Shown in pieces: positions 46,139-57,217 of a DNA stretch of 64,000 nt; the first letter of the stretch is position 1; each line of letters opens with the position of its first letter. The notes under the pieces are model-generated. The model made no database searches. It was not told the DNA's origin and saw only the letters and a program-made list of their open reading frames with translations. The DNA comes from Paraspadella gotoi (Eukaryota > Chaetognatha): positions 6,425,996 through 6,489,995 of the forward strand of contig JBJCIZ010000239.1 in the NCBI GenBank assembly GCA_051294375.1, read 5' to 3'. The translations under genes and the position numbers were made by a program.

Positions 46139-46616
46139 AAGAAGGGATGGGGAGGAGGGGGGGAGGTAGAGGGTGAGGAGGGGGGGAGGTAGAGGGTGAG
46201 GAGGGGGGGAGGGAAGGGGAGCGAGGGGGGGAGCGAGGAGGGAGGGCAGGATGAGATGAGGGAGGGAATGAAGAGATTATATATACTACATGACATAACA
46301 TTACTACATGACTACAATAACTTTTGTTTTTTTTTAGTTTTAGGATTTCCTGAAGGCGGCGCTAGCAGTCATTTAGGTTTGAGGATTTTTTCCCTTCTTA
46401 ACAAATGAGCAACTAACTATAGGCGAGTTATGATGGCGTCTGATGAATAAAACTGATTAAACTGATTAAACTGATTATGAACATTTTTAAGTGGGTCAGA
46501 CCGATGGACAAACATAGCGACCGATCGACCGACAGAGCGCTGGGAGAGGTTATGGGAAAGAGAAAATGAAAGGAAAGGAGAATGCTACAAAGGGACGAAA
46601 AGAAAGAAAGAAAGAA

Positions 46617-46674
<58 letters not shown>

Positions 46675-47970
46675 TAGAACTATATATATAGAGAGAAGAA
46701 TGAAAATAGGAGATTAAAATATAATGTAAAATAAATCAATATGCAGGCGACGCTCTCATTCAATCTGTTCTACGATCGATGACGAAGACTTGCGTCGGAT
46801 CTTTGATCGGCGAAGCTCACGCGTCGAAGAATGATTGAAACAAACAAACTATGTACATTGTACATTGTGCAAAGGAACGAAACAACGGAACAAACTATTG
46901 GGAAGGACAAATGGAATCGTTGGATAATTGGATTAAATTAGATTGATGCTTTAAAGAATTATATCGAAATGATTACTTTTTTTTATTAACTTGTGATATT
47001 GATGAACTTTTTTTTTTCAAATAATTCTTGTCCAAGTTCAATGAGAGCTTCAGAACTTTAGTTTTATTCAGAATATTTTTAAACCTCTTTCCGCTTTAGT
47101 ACGCTAAAATCTTTGCTTTTAGTACACAATTGCTCAACTCTGCTCTGGTTAAACCTAGAAGATAATTCGGGAATTGATATAATCATCAAAGGTGGAATCT
47201 AAACCAAGGAATCGAATCGGAATCTTATCGGAATCAAACCGGATCAGAGACTCGGATGAAATCAACCAAGAACTCACTGATCGGATGAATCAACCAATGA
47301 GAAGAGGGGCTTCAAGCCATCGGGAAAAAGAACCCATGTCGATGATCCAATGGCTCTGTATAAATACTGACCATTTCTGTATTGATTCAATCTGCCTGTA
47401 AACTCTCACACCGTTCTTTGCTTGTGAAATATTTGTCAATTAATTCCACCATTGGTTTCATGTTGAAATCTCTGTCTACTTACTTAAATGTGGTTCCACC
47501 AAACGCGTACGTACGAAGCAAAAACTTATATCAAACTTATACCGACATTTTGTTCTAATATAATCTTCAAATTAACTAATTCTTAACCCTAATCCTTAGC
47601 TTAATGTTAATCGTTTACTAAAATCATCCGTCCTACTTTTCTCAATCTTTAGTAATTATTGTTTTGTGGCGAATCCTAAATTCAATTCCCGTTTAACTTG
47701 GTGAAACTCAGCTAAGTACTCATTCACCATTCACCAACCGTGAAGCCCAGCTTCAATCCCCTCACAGTCACGCTGGTTTAGTGAAATGGTGTCAGTATAA
47801 ACTAGCCAATGACATGGAGTGATCAGTCATCACTACGGGGACAGAACCCTTACAATTTTAGTAAAAAGAAAAAAAAGCCAAATCCTTTTAACCATCTCTA
47901 TATATTTCAAAATTAAAAACTACTCAATATATCACATTATACCTCGCCGCCGTTGTATATTTTTCCTCTT
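46139..47970. other. Convergent intergenic region between the membrane protein and ABCA5-like genes
   Basis: G-rich GGGAGG tandem DNA follows the stop to 46,265. At 46,285-46,530 lies a relative of block Y (ACATGACTACAATAACTTT, GTGGGTCAGACCGATGGAC). AAAG and GA microsatellites follow at 46,600-46,671. Single-copy-looking DNA with short open frames (46,740-47,400) shows no recognisable product. A SINE-B copy is at about 47,665-47,830. All of it is duplicated at 55.0-56.85 kb. Confidence 0.6.
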
Positions 47971-48294
47971 TCACAACACCCCGGCCCCTTGCTCTTGCTC
48001 GGCGACCAGCTCCAAGAAGACTTGCTCCAGCGTGCACTGGGAGAACTGATACTCCTCGATGCCGACGGCTTCCTTGTTCCGCTCCAACGCCTCGAAGATC
48101 TCCGCCAGGGACTTGACGGCGTGCTGGGGGATCTTGAGGATGATTCGTCCGTCGAAATTCTCGCGCACTTCGAAGTTGTCGCCGTAGAGAGACTCGGTGA
48201 GAGCGAGAAAGGCCACTTCTCGATCCTATTTTTAATGGGGGAGGGGAAGAGGGGGGTAGGGTTTAGGGGGGGGGTGGAATAGAGAGTGTGAAAA

Positions 48295-48326
<32 letters not shown>

Positions 48327-51300
48327 AGAACAGAACCGTTCAATATAAGCAGTCCCCTGAGCTTCGGATCAGGCTGTAACACCGAGTTACAGGCGGGTTA
48401 AGCGCCCCGTCCCTCTAAACTGCTAGGCGACCACCGGGCTAGAACCCCGGACCTTTGGGTTGGGAGGCGAATGACTTGCCTCCAGCACCAATGGCCGCTG
48501 ATGAACGTTTGGTGGATTTTCGTCCACCATATAACAAACATATAAAATTGTAGAAGACGAAAATAGTTGGAATAAAAATATGAAGAAGGTGAAGAATTGT
48601 GACGACGTAAGAGAAGTAGAAAAGAAGAAAAAAAAAAAGGGAAAATAATTAATCCCCCCCCCACCGCCCCCTTCCATTTCAACCTTTTCCTCACCTTTTC
48701 CTCACCTTAATAACCTTCTCGTCCTCCTCCTTGGGTCGGTGCAGCTTCACCTCCAGGATGTAACCCGACCCGTGCTTCTGCTTGAGATGCTGCGACGTCC
48801 CGATCGTGCGGAGCCGACCGCGCATCACGATCCCGATGCGCGAGCAGAGGGCGTCCGCTTCCTCCATTGCGTGGGTGGTGAGAATGGCGCCGCGGTGTTT
48901 GCCTGCCAAGTTTGTGGAGTAAGAGTATACATTTAAAAGTTTTAAGAAAATAACAATTTTTAAAAAAAAATTTTTGAAACCGTTTTTTTTAATTCCTTGT
49001 AAAAATGTTGATATAAGAAAATATAAAAAAAATATATAACTAGGATGAAATTAAAATTCATGGATTTAAGAAAGAGAAACGGGGCGCCATCGGAAAAGAG
49101 AGCCGTATTTCCCGACACCTGAGCAGGCGTTGTGAATCAAGTCCCACAAGACTCTCTTGGAGGCGGAGTCCATCCCCGTCGAGGGTTCGTCCAACAACAG
49201 CACTTGAGGTTCCCCCAGCATCGCGATGGCGAGAGAGAGTTTGCGACGGGTCCCGCCTTTCGAGTTTATGTGTGGGTTGGGTTGGGGAGAGGGGAGAAGG
49301 GAGAAAATAGAGGAAAATAAAAGGTAAGGACGGGCAAGGTGTAACATAGAGAGAACAACTGGTAAGTTCGGGGTGTTGCGCCGCAGTGGCTTTTATTCGT
49401 GGACGCTTTTCTAGATGATCACGTGACTAGACAACGTGATAAACATATGGACAACGAATTTCTAATGGTTTACTACTTAATTGTGAAGTTTTAACTTAAG
49501 AAAAAATTAAGTTGCTTTGATTTTTTGATAACGTGAACGTATTTTTATATGAAAATGGTACAACCAATATAAATTGATCCATTCATACAATAAATAAGTT
49601 TTCTTGCCCCGGACTTTGGACAGGCTATGGTGGTTTAAGGCCTTCATCACTCTTACAAGATAATGACTGAGCAAGCTTTCAATCAAAAGACTCTCTCACA
49701 GTCTCGTTAATTCACCCCCAGAGTAACTGGCTTCCCTATCAATGAAGTGTAATAATACTTCAAAGAATGTTTCAATTGTATAAAAGGACCACTCTATAAA
49801 GTATTAGATCGGGGAATACTATATTCTATTCCACACTAGAATCAAAATACATGTGACTGCGCAAGAAGGATTTTTAATATAATCTAATATTTAAGGGAAT
49901 CCTCTTTTCATACAATTGAAACATTCTTTGAAATATTATACCATTTGACTGATAGGGAAGTACTCTGGGAGTAAATAAACGAGACTGTGAGAGAGTCTTG
50001 ATTGAAAGCTTGCAGGGACCTGCTATATCATTATCTTGTAAGAGTGATGGAGGCCTTAAACCTCCAAAGCCTGTCCAAAGTCAGAGGCAAGATAGCTTAT
50101 TTATTAAATGAATGAATAATTTTTATATTGGTTGTACCAATTTCATACCATACCAGTATGCTAAGTATTAAGCAAAAATGACCAAGTATTTCATGAATTA
50201 CGCGGCATTTCATTTCTAAACAACNNNNNNNNNNTTATCCCCCCCCACACACAAACCAACCCGAGAGCGACTTGGCGGGCGTGTCGGCGTTCTTGGTGAT
50301 CCTCAAAGCCTCCGTGATCTTCCTGGCCAGATACTTGGCCTCCGACTTGGGGATTCCGCGGACGAGAGCGAAGTCGACGATTTGCTCCTCGACGCCGAAG
50401 TTGTCGAAGAGGGCGTCGAATTGTGGGACGTAGCCCATCGCCTTGGGGGGGGGGGGTTGGGGGGGGATGGGGAAGGAGAATTGTTTAATTCTGGAAATGA
50501 AGAGAAGAGAAGAGAAAAACGAAAATTTAAAACAAAAAATATTAAAAAATGAATAAAAGAATCTATTTTTTTTTTCTCTTTTGAAAAAGAACCCAAGCCG
50601 CAATTTTTCTCCTACATTGATAAAAAGTTTAAAGAGATGGTTATGAAATTAGATTGAATTTCTCAATCTCATTTACATATTGCAGTATAAATATCAATAT
50701 CAATTCCGTTTTGCTTCTCTCATTTCATGCATATCTAAAAGACCTCGCCCACCCCCTCTCAAACTTTTCTCCCACACACTTTAGCCCCCCCCCCCTCAAT
50801 CGTTACCTCCAACGCCCGAGCTTTGGAAGTCGTGATGGGATGTCCTCCAACGATGACCGTTCCGCTCGAAGGCGGCGTCGATCCGATGATGATGTTTTGC
50901 GTCGTGGATTTCCCGGCGCCGTTGGGACCCAAGAGGCCGAAGACCTCTCCGCGTCGAACGCAAAAGTCCATCTGATCGACGGCCTTTTTTACCTCCACCA
51001 CCTTTAGAGATTGGGTAATAGGCATGAACAGTAGGGTGGAGTGATGAAAAGATTGAGTGATTGAATATTATTTTTTTTGCTTATAATCAATTAATTTTAA
51101 ATCTTCAAATAAAACTGTTTTTGTCCTAAATTTTTTTCAAAATTTTTTTTAGCATAACAGTATAGTAAATTAAATTATTTATGGAGTAATATCCTTATAA
51201 AATCGTGAAATTTCAAAATAATTTTTTTCTTTTTAAAAACAGATTTGGATTCACCGTAAAAAACTAAAAAACTTTTATAAAATATGTTATATGATATTTT

Positions 51301-51883
51301 AATGTTTGGATTACAAAAAATGACTAAAACGTTTTAACATATATAAGTTTCTACTACAGAAAATAAAAAATCATGAATTTTTATTTTTTTCCCGTTTTAA
51401 ACGCTGAAGATGACAGAATTTTTGATAACATATTTTATATTTTTGATTCAACTTTTTATGAAAAATCTGAATCTTTATTAAAAATATTAAAAAAATTATT
51501 TTTAAAATTTACTATTTTATAAGATTATTACTACAAATATATTATATTTTACTATTCTGTTTCCAAGACAATATGAACAAAATATTTTTGTACTAATTAA
51601 TCAAACTATCTCACATTTAAATATCCTTGTTCGATTATTCAAATAATTTTTTTGTTCTTGAGTGCTCCACTCTAATGAACAGGTTAAAAACTAGAAGTTC
51701 TTTCAAATAGATAATGGTAAAGTGACTGTTAAATAATATGAAAATGAAAATAGTTTTAAGATTTATCTAATAGATAAGCGCCCACATCTATAAGCATTTA
51801 TAAGCATTTCTAAGTAATTCATCACTTTCCACTTATCATTCACTTTCTATAATATCATTTCCATTTTATCATTTTATCTTCCA

Positions 51884-51940
<57 letters not shown>

Positions 51941-52596
51941 ACACCTTCAACATCTTCCTCCTCCTAAAGTATTTCTTCAAATTCTTAACGATAACCACGG
52001 GCAGAGTCTTCGAGTCTGCGCGGAGATCCAACGCCTCCACGTAGCGTCGCTCCGCCTCCACATCCGGGTCGATTCCTCTGCCCATGTCCATGGAAGATCG
52101 GATCGAGAGCTTGCTGAAGACCGGATTGGATTGGGGGGGGGAGGGAATGTACGCAAATAGGACGGAACTCGGTCGGCCTCGTGACGTCATTGGTCGTTCT
52201 CTTTGCGAATTGAATGATAGAGAAATGAAATGAACGATAGAGACAGACTTATTTGGGCTTTTGATTATTTGGCCATTGATTTTTGGGGCTTGAACCTTCG
52301 GCCTTCGGCCATAAACTTTCGATCTAAACTCTTTCTTAGAAATGGGAAACTAGTTCGAAGGCCTTCCATTAATTGATGTAATCCATTAATTATCTTTTCT
52401 TATTACTTCTCGAATTTTATTATGAATATATATATATATATATATATANNNNNNNNNNNNNNNNNNNNNNNNNNNNNNNNNNNNNNNNNNNNNNNNNNNN
52501 NNNNNNNNNNNNNNNNNNNNNNNNNNNNNNNNNNNNNNNNNNNNNNNNNNNNNNNNNNNNNNNNNNNNNNNNNNNNNNNNNNNNNNNNNNNNNNNN

Positions 52597-52629
<33 letters not shown>

Positions 52630-53579
52630 ACCTGGCACCCTTAGCCGCATCCTTGACGGATAACGTGTTTGGATTTTGTTCGGCATTCTGCGACAAGATG
52701 AGGAAGAGGAGGAAGAAGAAGAGGAAGAATAGGAGGAAGAAGAGGAGGAGAAGAGGAGAAGAAGAGAAGAAGGAGGGAGGAAGAAGAGGAAGAAGAAGAG
52801 AAGGAAGAAAAGTAGGAAGAAGAGAAGGAAGAAGAGAAGGAAGAAGAGGATAAAGAAGAGGAGGAAGAAGAGGAGGAAGAAGAGAAGGAAGAAGAGGAGG
52901 AAAAAGAGGAGGAAGAAGAGGAGGAAAAGGAGTAGGGGACGTAATAAAAAACAAAACACGAGATATCGGATATGGTAATCGGTAGAGATTACAGAGTGAA
53001 ACCTTTTAAAACGAAATGTACAGATATCCAATGAAACTGCAAATCTCCTTTCCTCCCATCTTTTTCTTTCCTCTGTTTCTCCTCCTATTCTCCTTTCCTC
53101 CCTTCCTCCTCCCTTCCTCATCATTTTTCCTCCCATCTTCTCCTCTCTTACCTCCCTCTCTTCCACATTACTTTCTCCTTCCCTCCTCACTTCTTTCCTC
53201 CCCATCTTCTCCTCCCTTCTCCCTTCTCCCCCTCCCTTCCCCCACACACTCCTCCTCGCTCTCTCACCTTATTATCCCCGGATCTGAGTGAACGCCTCGG
53301 AAACGTTTCCAAGTTATCGGCGAATTGCAGCTTCCTTCCCGCGTTCGCGTTCACCCTCGAGCTTCCGGGAAGGATCTTTACTTTCAACTCTTTGTCGTCG
53401 TTGTTGTCGTCCTTGTCGTCGTTGTTGCTGTTGTTGTTATAAACGTTGTCGTCGTTGTTGTTGTTATAAACGTTGTCGTCGTTGATGTTGTTGCTGTTGC
53501 TGTTTTTCCTCTCTTCATTTTTACCATCGACGTAATAATCATCATCATCATCATCTTCATCTTGCTCAGTTTCGTAATT
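47971..53579 (-). CDS. ABCA5: ABCA5-like ABC transporter, C-terminal half (second nucleotide-binding domain), copy A, 8 exons, intact frame
   Basis: Exons: 53579-53268, 52687-52632, 52113-51945, 51001-50807, 50441-50261, 49256-49119, 48902-48706, 48225-47971; phases fit throughout (500 codons plus stop). Landmarks in order: an Asn/Asp-rich insert in the first exon; a linker (DVEAERRYVEALDLRA); Walker A GPNGAGKST; Q-loop MGYVPQFDALFD; signature [11 protein letters not shown]; Walker B and D-loop [12 protein letters not shown]-loop LTTHAMEEADALC; and the C-terminal EEYQFSQCTLEQVFLEL. The H-loop and C-terminal phrases fit ABCA5 and its relatives (A6, A8-A10) better than ABCA1. ABCA proteins are full transporters, mainly of lipids. 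The upstream half is cut off by a gap at 54,104. Tail-to-tail with the plus-strand membrane protein. Confidence 0.88.
48300..48535 (-). repeat. CT microsatellite and SINE-A copy in ABCA5-like last intron
   Basis: (CT)n at 48,300-48,326, then a SINE-A whose minus strand has AAGTCATTCGCCTCCCAACC and GGTCCGGGGTTCTAGCCCGG with a proper B box. Confidence 0.7.
49545..50160. mobile_element. Foldback element with about 300-bp inverted arms
   Basis: The left arm starts TGGTACAACCAATATAAATT and holds GGACTTTGGACAGGCTATGG and CAAAGAATGTTTCAATTGTA. The right arm is the same in reverse complement and ends ATATTGGTTGTACCA. The arms meet near 49,850. It sits in an intron of the ABCA5-like gene. Fragments of the family occur at 1,240-1,350, 6,395-6,425 and 53,695-53,820. 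Confidence 0.75.
50225..50234. other. Assembly gap (10 N)
   Basis: Within an intron. Copy B reads TTAACCACC at the matching place. Confidence 0.99.
51032..51674. mobile_element. hAT-type MITE, 643 bp, in ABCA5-like intron (copy A)
   Basis: Left end TAGGGTGGAGTGATGAA, right end GAGTGCTCCACTCTA; 10-bp terminal inverted repeats with one mismatch. Flanked by perfect 8-bp direct repeats ATGAACAG (51,024-51,031 and 51,675-51,682). The interior is AT-rich and non-coding. Same family as 31,610-32,236. Confidence 0.9.
51888..51938. repeat. (CT)n microsatellite at ABCA5-like exon edge
   Basis: CT array ending seven bases before the exon end at 51,945, so it begins almost at the 5' splice site (minus strand GTGTGGGAGAGAGA). 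Confidence 0.9.
52449..52596. other. Assembly gap (148 N) at a TA/CT repeat junction
   Basis: Between a TA array and a CT array. Copy B holds about 570 bases of AT-rich sequence at this place, so the gap length is not reliable. Confidence 0.99.
52700..52935. repeat. GGAAGAAGA purine-rich low-complexity tract
   Basis: Irregular GAAGAGGAGGAAGAA repeats in an ABCA5-like intron, expanded and rearranged in copy B (61,965-62,350). As a pyrimidine strand it directly precedes the acceptor at 52,688, so it forms an unusually long polypyrimidine tract. Confidence 0.85.
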
Positions 53580-54103
53580 CTGCCCCAAAAACAGACGACG
53601 ACAAAAAAATTAATATCATTATTAGTATAATTATTAAAAATATTAATAATTCAAAATATAAAAAATATTAGCTAGTGAGACAAATGATTTTAATATACAA
53701 TTGAAACAACTCTGGGAGTGAGTGAGAGTATTGATTGAAAGCTTGCAGAATAATTAATTAATTAATTAATAAATTGATTGAAAGCTTGCAGGATCCTGCT
53801 AAGGTATTATCTAGTGAGAGGTCATGAATAAAAAAAATAATATTAATTAATTAATTAATTAATTATCTGATCAGCTGCTCACCGCTTGTAGAAAATGTTT
53901 ATTATTTTCTATGCCAGAGTTGAGGCAAAGGATCGTGGGCAGATCCGGAATTGTTTGCTCAATCTTGTTTAACTAATGTTTAACTTTTATGCCGTTTGGA
54001 CCAATTTCATATCATAATTGCATGTATGTGATTAGTGATTAGTAGTGATTACAAATTTCATTGTCGGGCTTACAGTGGTTAACCCACGAGTCCACGTTAA
54101 CCC

Positions 54104-54128
54104 NNNNNNNNNNNNNNNNNNNNNNNNN
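54104..54128. other. Assembly gap (25 N) between the two copies of the duplicated segment
   Basis: Left of the gap the sequence matches 63,330-63,515; right of it the sequence matches about 45,250 onward. Confidence 0.99.
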
Positions 54129-54296
54129 AAAAAGAGAGAGATTTTACGACGTCGTTTTTTCCTTTAACATGTTTGCCAGAAATCAAAATCTAAAAAATAA
54201 ATATAAGTGTAAAAAATTAATATAAAAAAATTTAAATCTAAATATATATATAAATGAAATCGGCACCGAACTTACCGGCTTCCCTACCGCGCAGAT

Positions 54297-55017
54297 CCAA
54301 CAGTGCGCCAATTACGCGCGCCGACGGAAAAGGGTAAGCCCCGATCCTCTTCCGGCGAATTCAACGTGAATTCACACGGGGTTCACCTCACAGTCTCATT
54401 TTATACGGAGAGCTCTACGGAACGAGGGACGCTAGCGTCACAAAAGTGAGGAAATATCGCAGCTAGTTCTCTCTCTCTCTCTCGCTCTCTCTCTCCTCTC
54501 TCTCTCTCTCGATTTTACAATTTCACATTTGAGCATAATTAATTTCTAGTATGCATATTTCTTCTACCCCCTCTCTCTTCCTAAAGTTAAATTTAAAAAT
54601 ATTTAGCATGATAAATAAAAAAATTAAATCTTTCTCTCCTCTCCCCTCTCTCTCTGTCAACAAAACGAAATTCACTGTCAAAAAAGTTCGAATCCAGCAT
54701 TAATTGCTAAACTAACTTTAACCAGCCATACAATATACAATAAACAATCTAAAAAAACCCTTTATCTCTCAAAACTCACCCACAAATCTTTTCCCTTACC
54801 CATCCCCCATCTCCCCCTTATTTCCCTGCAGGTGTTCTACGTCGTGGAGGCTTCCTCCACCAACGACGCCGAACTTCTCGTCAAAGTCTGGCGTCCGGGA
54901 AAGAGTCTTCAGCAGAGCTGCGATTCCCTGTCTGTGCTGCAGCCCAAGAACCTCGTCTTTGGCTACACGCTGTTGTCGAGATACGAGAACAATTACTTCA
55001 ATAAGAATTCCGGTTGA
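54297..55017 (+). pseudogene. Duplicate of the last two exons of the type II membrane protein gene
   Basis: Exon 13 copy at about 54,297-54,445 carries indels (an extra CG near 54,315, an extra A near 54,330, and a loss near 54,408) that break its frame. Exon 14 copy at 54,834-55,017 is intact and encodes the same 61 residues and stop. The other 12 exons are absent, so this is a truncated duplicate or an assembly duplicate. Confidence 0.85.
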
Positions 55018-56856
55018 AAGAAGGGATGGGAGGAGGGGGGGAGGTAGAGGTGGTGAGGGGGGGAGGTAGAGGGTGAGGAGGGGGAGGGAAAGGGGAGCGA
55101 GGGGGGGAGCGAGGAGGGAGGGCAGGATGAGATGAGGGAGGGAATGAAGAGATTTATATATACTACATGACATAACATTACTACATGACTACAATAACTT
55201 TTGTTTTTTTTTAGTTTTAGGATTTCCTGAAGGCGGCGCTAGCAGTCATTTAGGTTTGAGGATTTTTTCCCTTCTAACAAATGAGCAACTAACTATAGGC
55301 GAGTTATGATGGCGTCTGATGAATAAAAACTGATTAAACTGATTAAACTGATTATGAACATTTTTTAAGTGGGTCAGACCAATGGACAAACATAGCGACC
55401 GATGACCGACAGAGCGCTGGGAGAGGTTATGGGAAAGAGAAAATGAAAGGAAAGGAGAATGCTACAAAGGGACGAAAAGAAAGAAAGAAAGAAAGGAGAG
55501 AGGAGAGAGAGTGAGAGAAGAGAGAGAGAGAGAGAAGAGAGAAGAGAGAGAGAAGAGAGAGATTATAGAACTATATATATAGAGAGAAGAATGAATAGGA
55601 GATTAAAATATAATGTAAAATAAATCAATATGCAGGCGACGCTCTCATTCAATCTGTTTCTACGATCGATGACGAAGACTTGCGTCGGATCTTTTGATCG
55701 GGCGAAGCTCACGCGTCGAAGAATGATTGAAACAAACAAACTATGTACATTGTACATTGTGCAAAGGAACGAAACAACGGAACAAACTATTGGGAAGGAC
55801 AAATGGAATCGTTGATAATTGGATTAAATTAGATGATGCTTTAAAGAATTATATCGAAATGATTTACTTTTTTTTATTAACTTGTGATATTGATGAACTT
55901 TTTTTTTTCAAATAATTCTTGTCCAAGTTCAATGAGAGCTTCAGAACTTTAGTTTTATTCAGAATATTTTTAAACCTCTTTCCGCTTTAGTACGCTAAAA
56001 TCTTTGCTTTTAGTACACAATTGCTCAACTCTCTCTGTTAAACCTAGAAGATAATTCGGAATTGATATAATCATCAAAGGTGGAATCTAAACCAAGGAAT
56101 CGAATCGGAATCTTATCGGAATCAAACCGGATCAAGAGACTCGGATGAAATCAACCAAGAACTCACTGATCGGATGAATCAACCATAGAGAAGAGGGGCT
56201 TCAAGCCATCGGGAAAAAGAACCCTTGTCGATGATCCAATGGCTCTGTATAAATACTGGACCATTTCTGTATTGATTCAATCTGCCTGTAAACTCTCACA
56301 CCGTTCTTTGCTTGTGAAATATTTGTCAATTAATTCCACCATTGGTTTCATGTTAGAAATCTCTGTCTACTTACTTAAATGTGGTTCCACCAAACGCGTA
56401 CGTACGAAGCAAAACTTATATCAAACTTATACCGACATTTTGTTCTAATATAATCTTCAATTAACTAATTCTTAACCCTAATCCTTAGCTTAATGTTAAT
56501 CGTTTACTAAAATCATCCGTCCTACTTCTCAATCTTTAGTAATTATTGTTTTGTGGCGAATCCTAAATTCAATTCCCGTTTAACTTGGTGAAACTCAGCT
56601 AAGTACTCATTCACCATTCACACACCGTGAAGCCCAGCTTCAATCCCCTCACAGTCACGCTGGTTTAGTGAAATGGTGTCAGTATAAACTAGCCAATGAC
56701 ATGGAGTGATCAGTCATCAACTACGGGGACAGAACCCTTACAATTTTAGTAAAAAGAAAAAAAAGCCAAATCTTTTAACCATCTCTATATATTTCAAAAT
56801 TAAAAACTACTCAATATATCACATTATACCTCGCCGCCGTTGTATATTTTCCTCTT
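55018..56856. other. Copy of the convergent intergenic region 46,139-47,970
   Basis: Same layout as the first copy: G-rich tract, block Y relative, AAAG/GA microsatellites (more degenerate here), short open frames, and SINE-B at about 56,545-56,720. No gene. Confidence 0.6.
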
Positions 56857-57182
56857 TCACAACACCCCGGCCCCTTGCTCTTGCTCGGCGACCAGCTCCA
56901 AGAAGACTTGCTCCAGCGTGCACTGGGAGAACTGATACTCCTCGATGCGACGGCTTCCTTGTTCCGCTCCAACGCCTCGAAGATCTCCGCCAGGGACTTG
57001 ACGGCGTGCTGGGGGATCTGAGGATGATTCGTCGTCGAAATTCTCGCGCACTTCCGAAGTTGTCGCCGTAGAGAGACTCGGTGAGAGCGAGAAAGGCCAC
57101 TTCTCGAATCCTATTTTTAATGGGGGAGGGGAAGAGGGGGGTAGGGTTTAGGGGGGGGGTGGAAAGAGAGTGTGAAAAGGTG

Positions 57183-57217
<35 letters not shown>

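Noticed and set aside
52420-53247. 275-codon minus-strand frame and similar Leu/Phe- or Ser/Leu-rich frames at 61.8-62.4 kb
   Set aside because: They are translations of GGAAGAAGA low-complexity DNA and an N run in an ABCA5-like intron.
47971-53579. Assignment to ABCA1/ABCA4 rather than the ABCA5 group
   Set aside because: The H-loop phrase TTHAMEEADALC and the C-terminal EEYQFSQCTLEQVFLEL fit ABCA5 and its relatives better. Without the N-terminal half the paralogue is still tentative.
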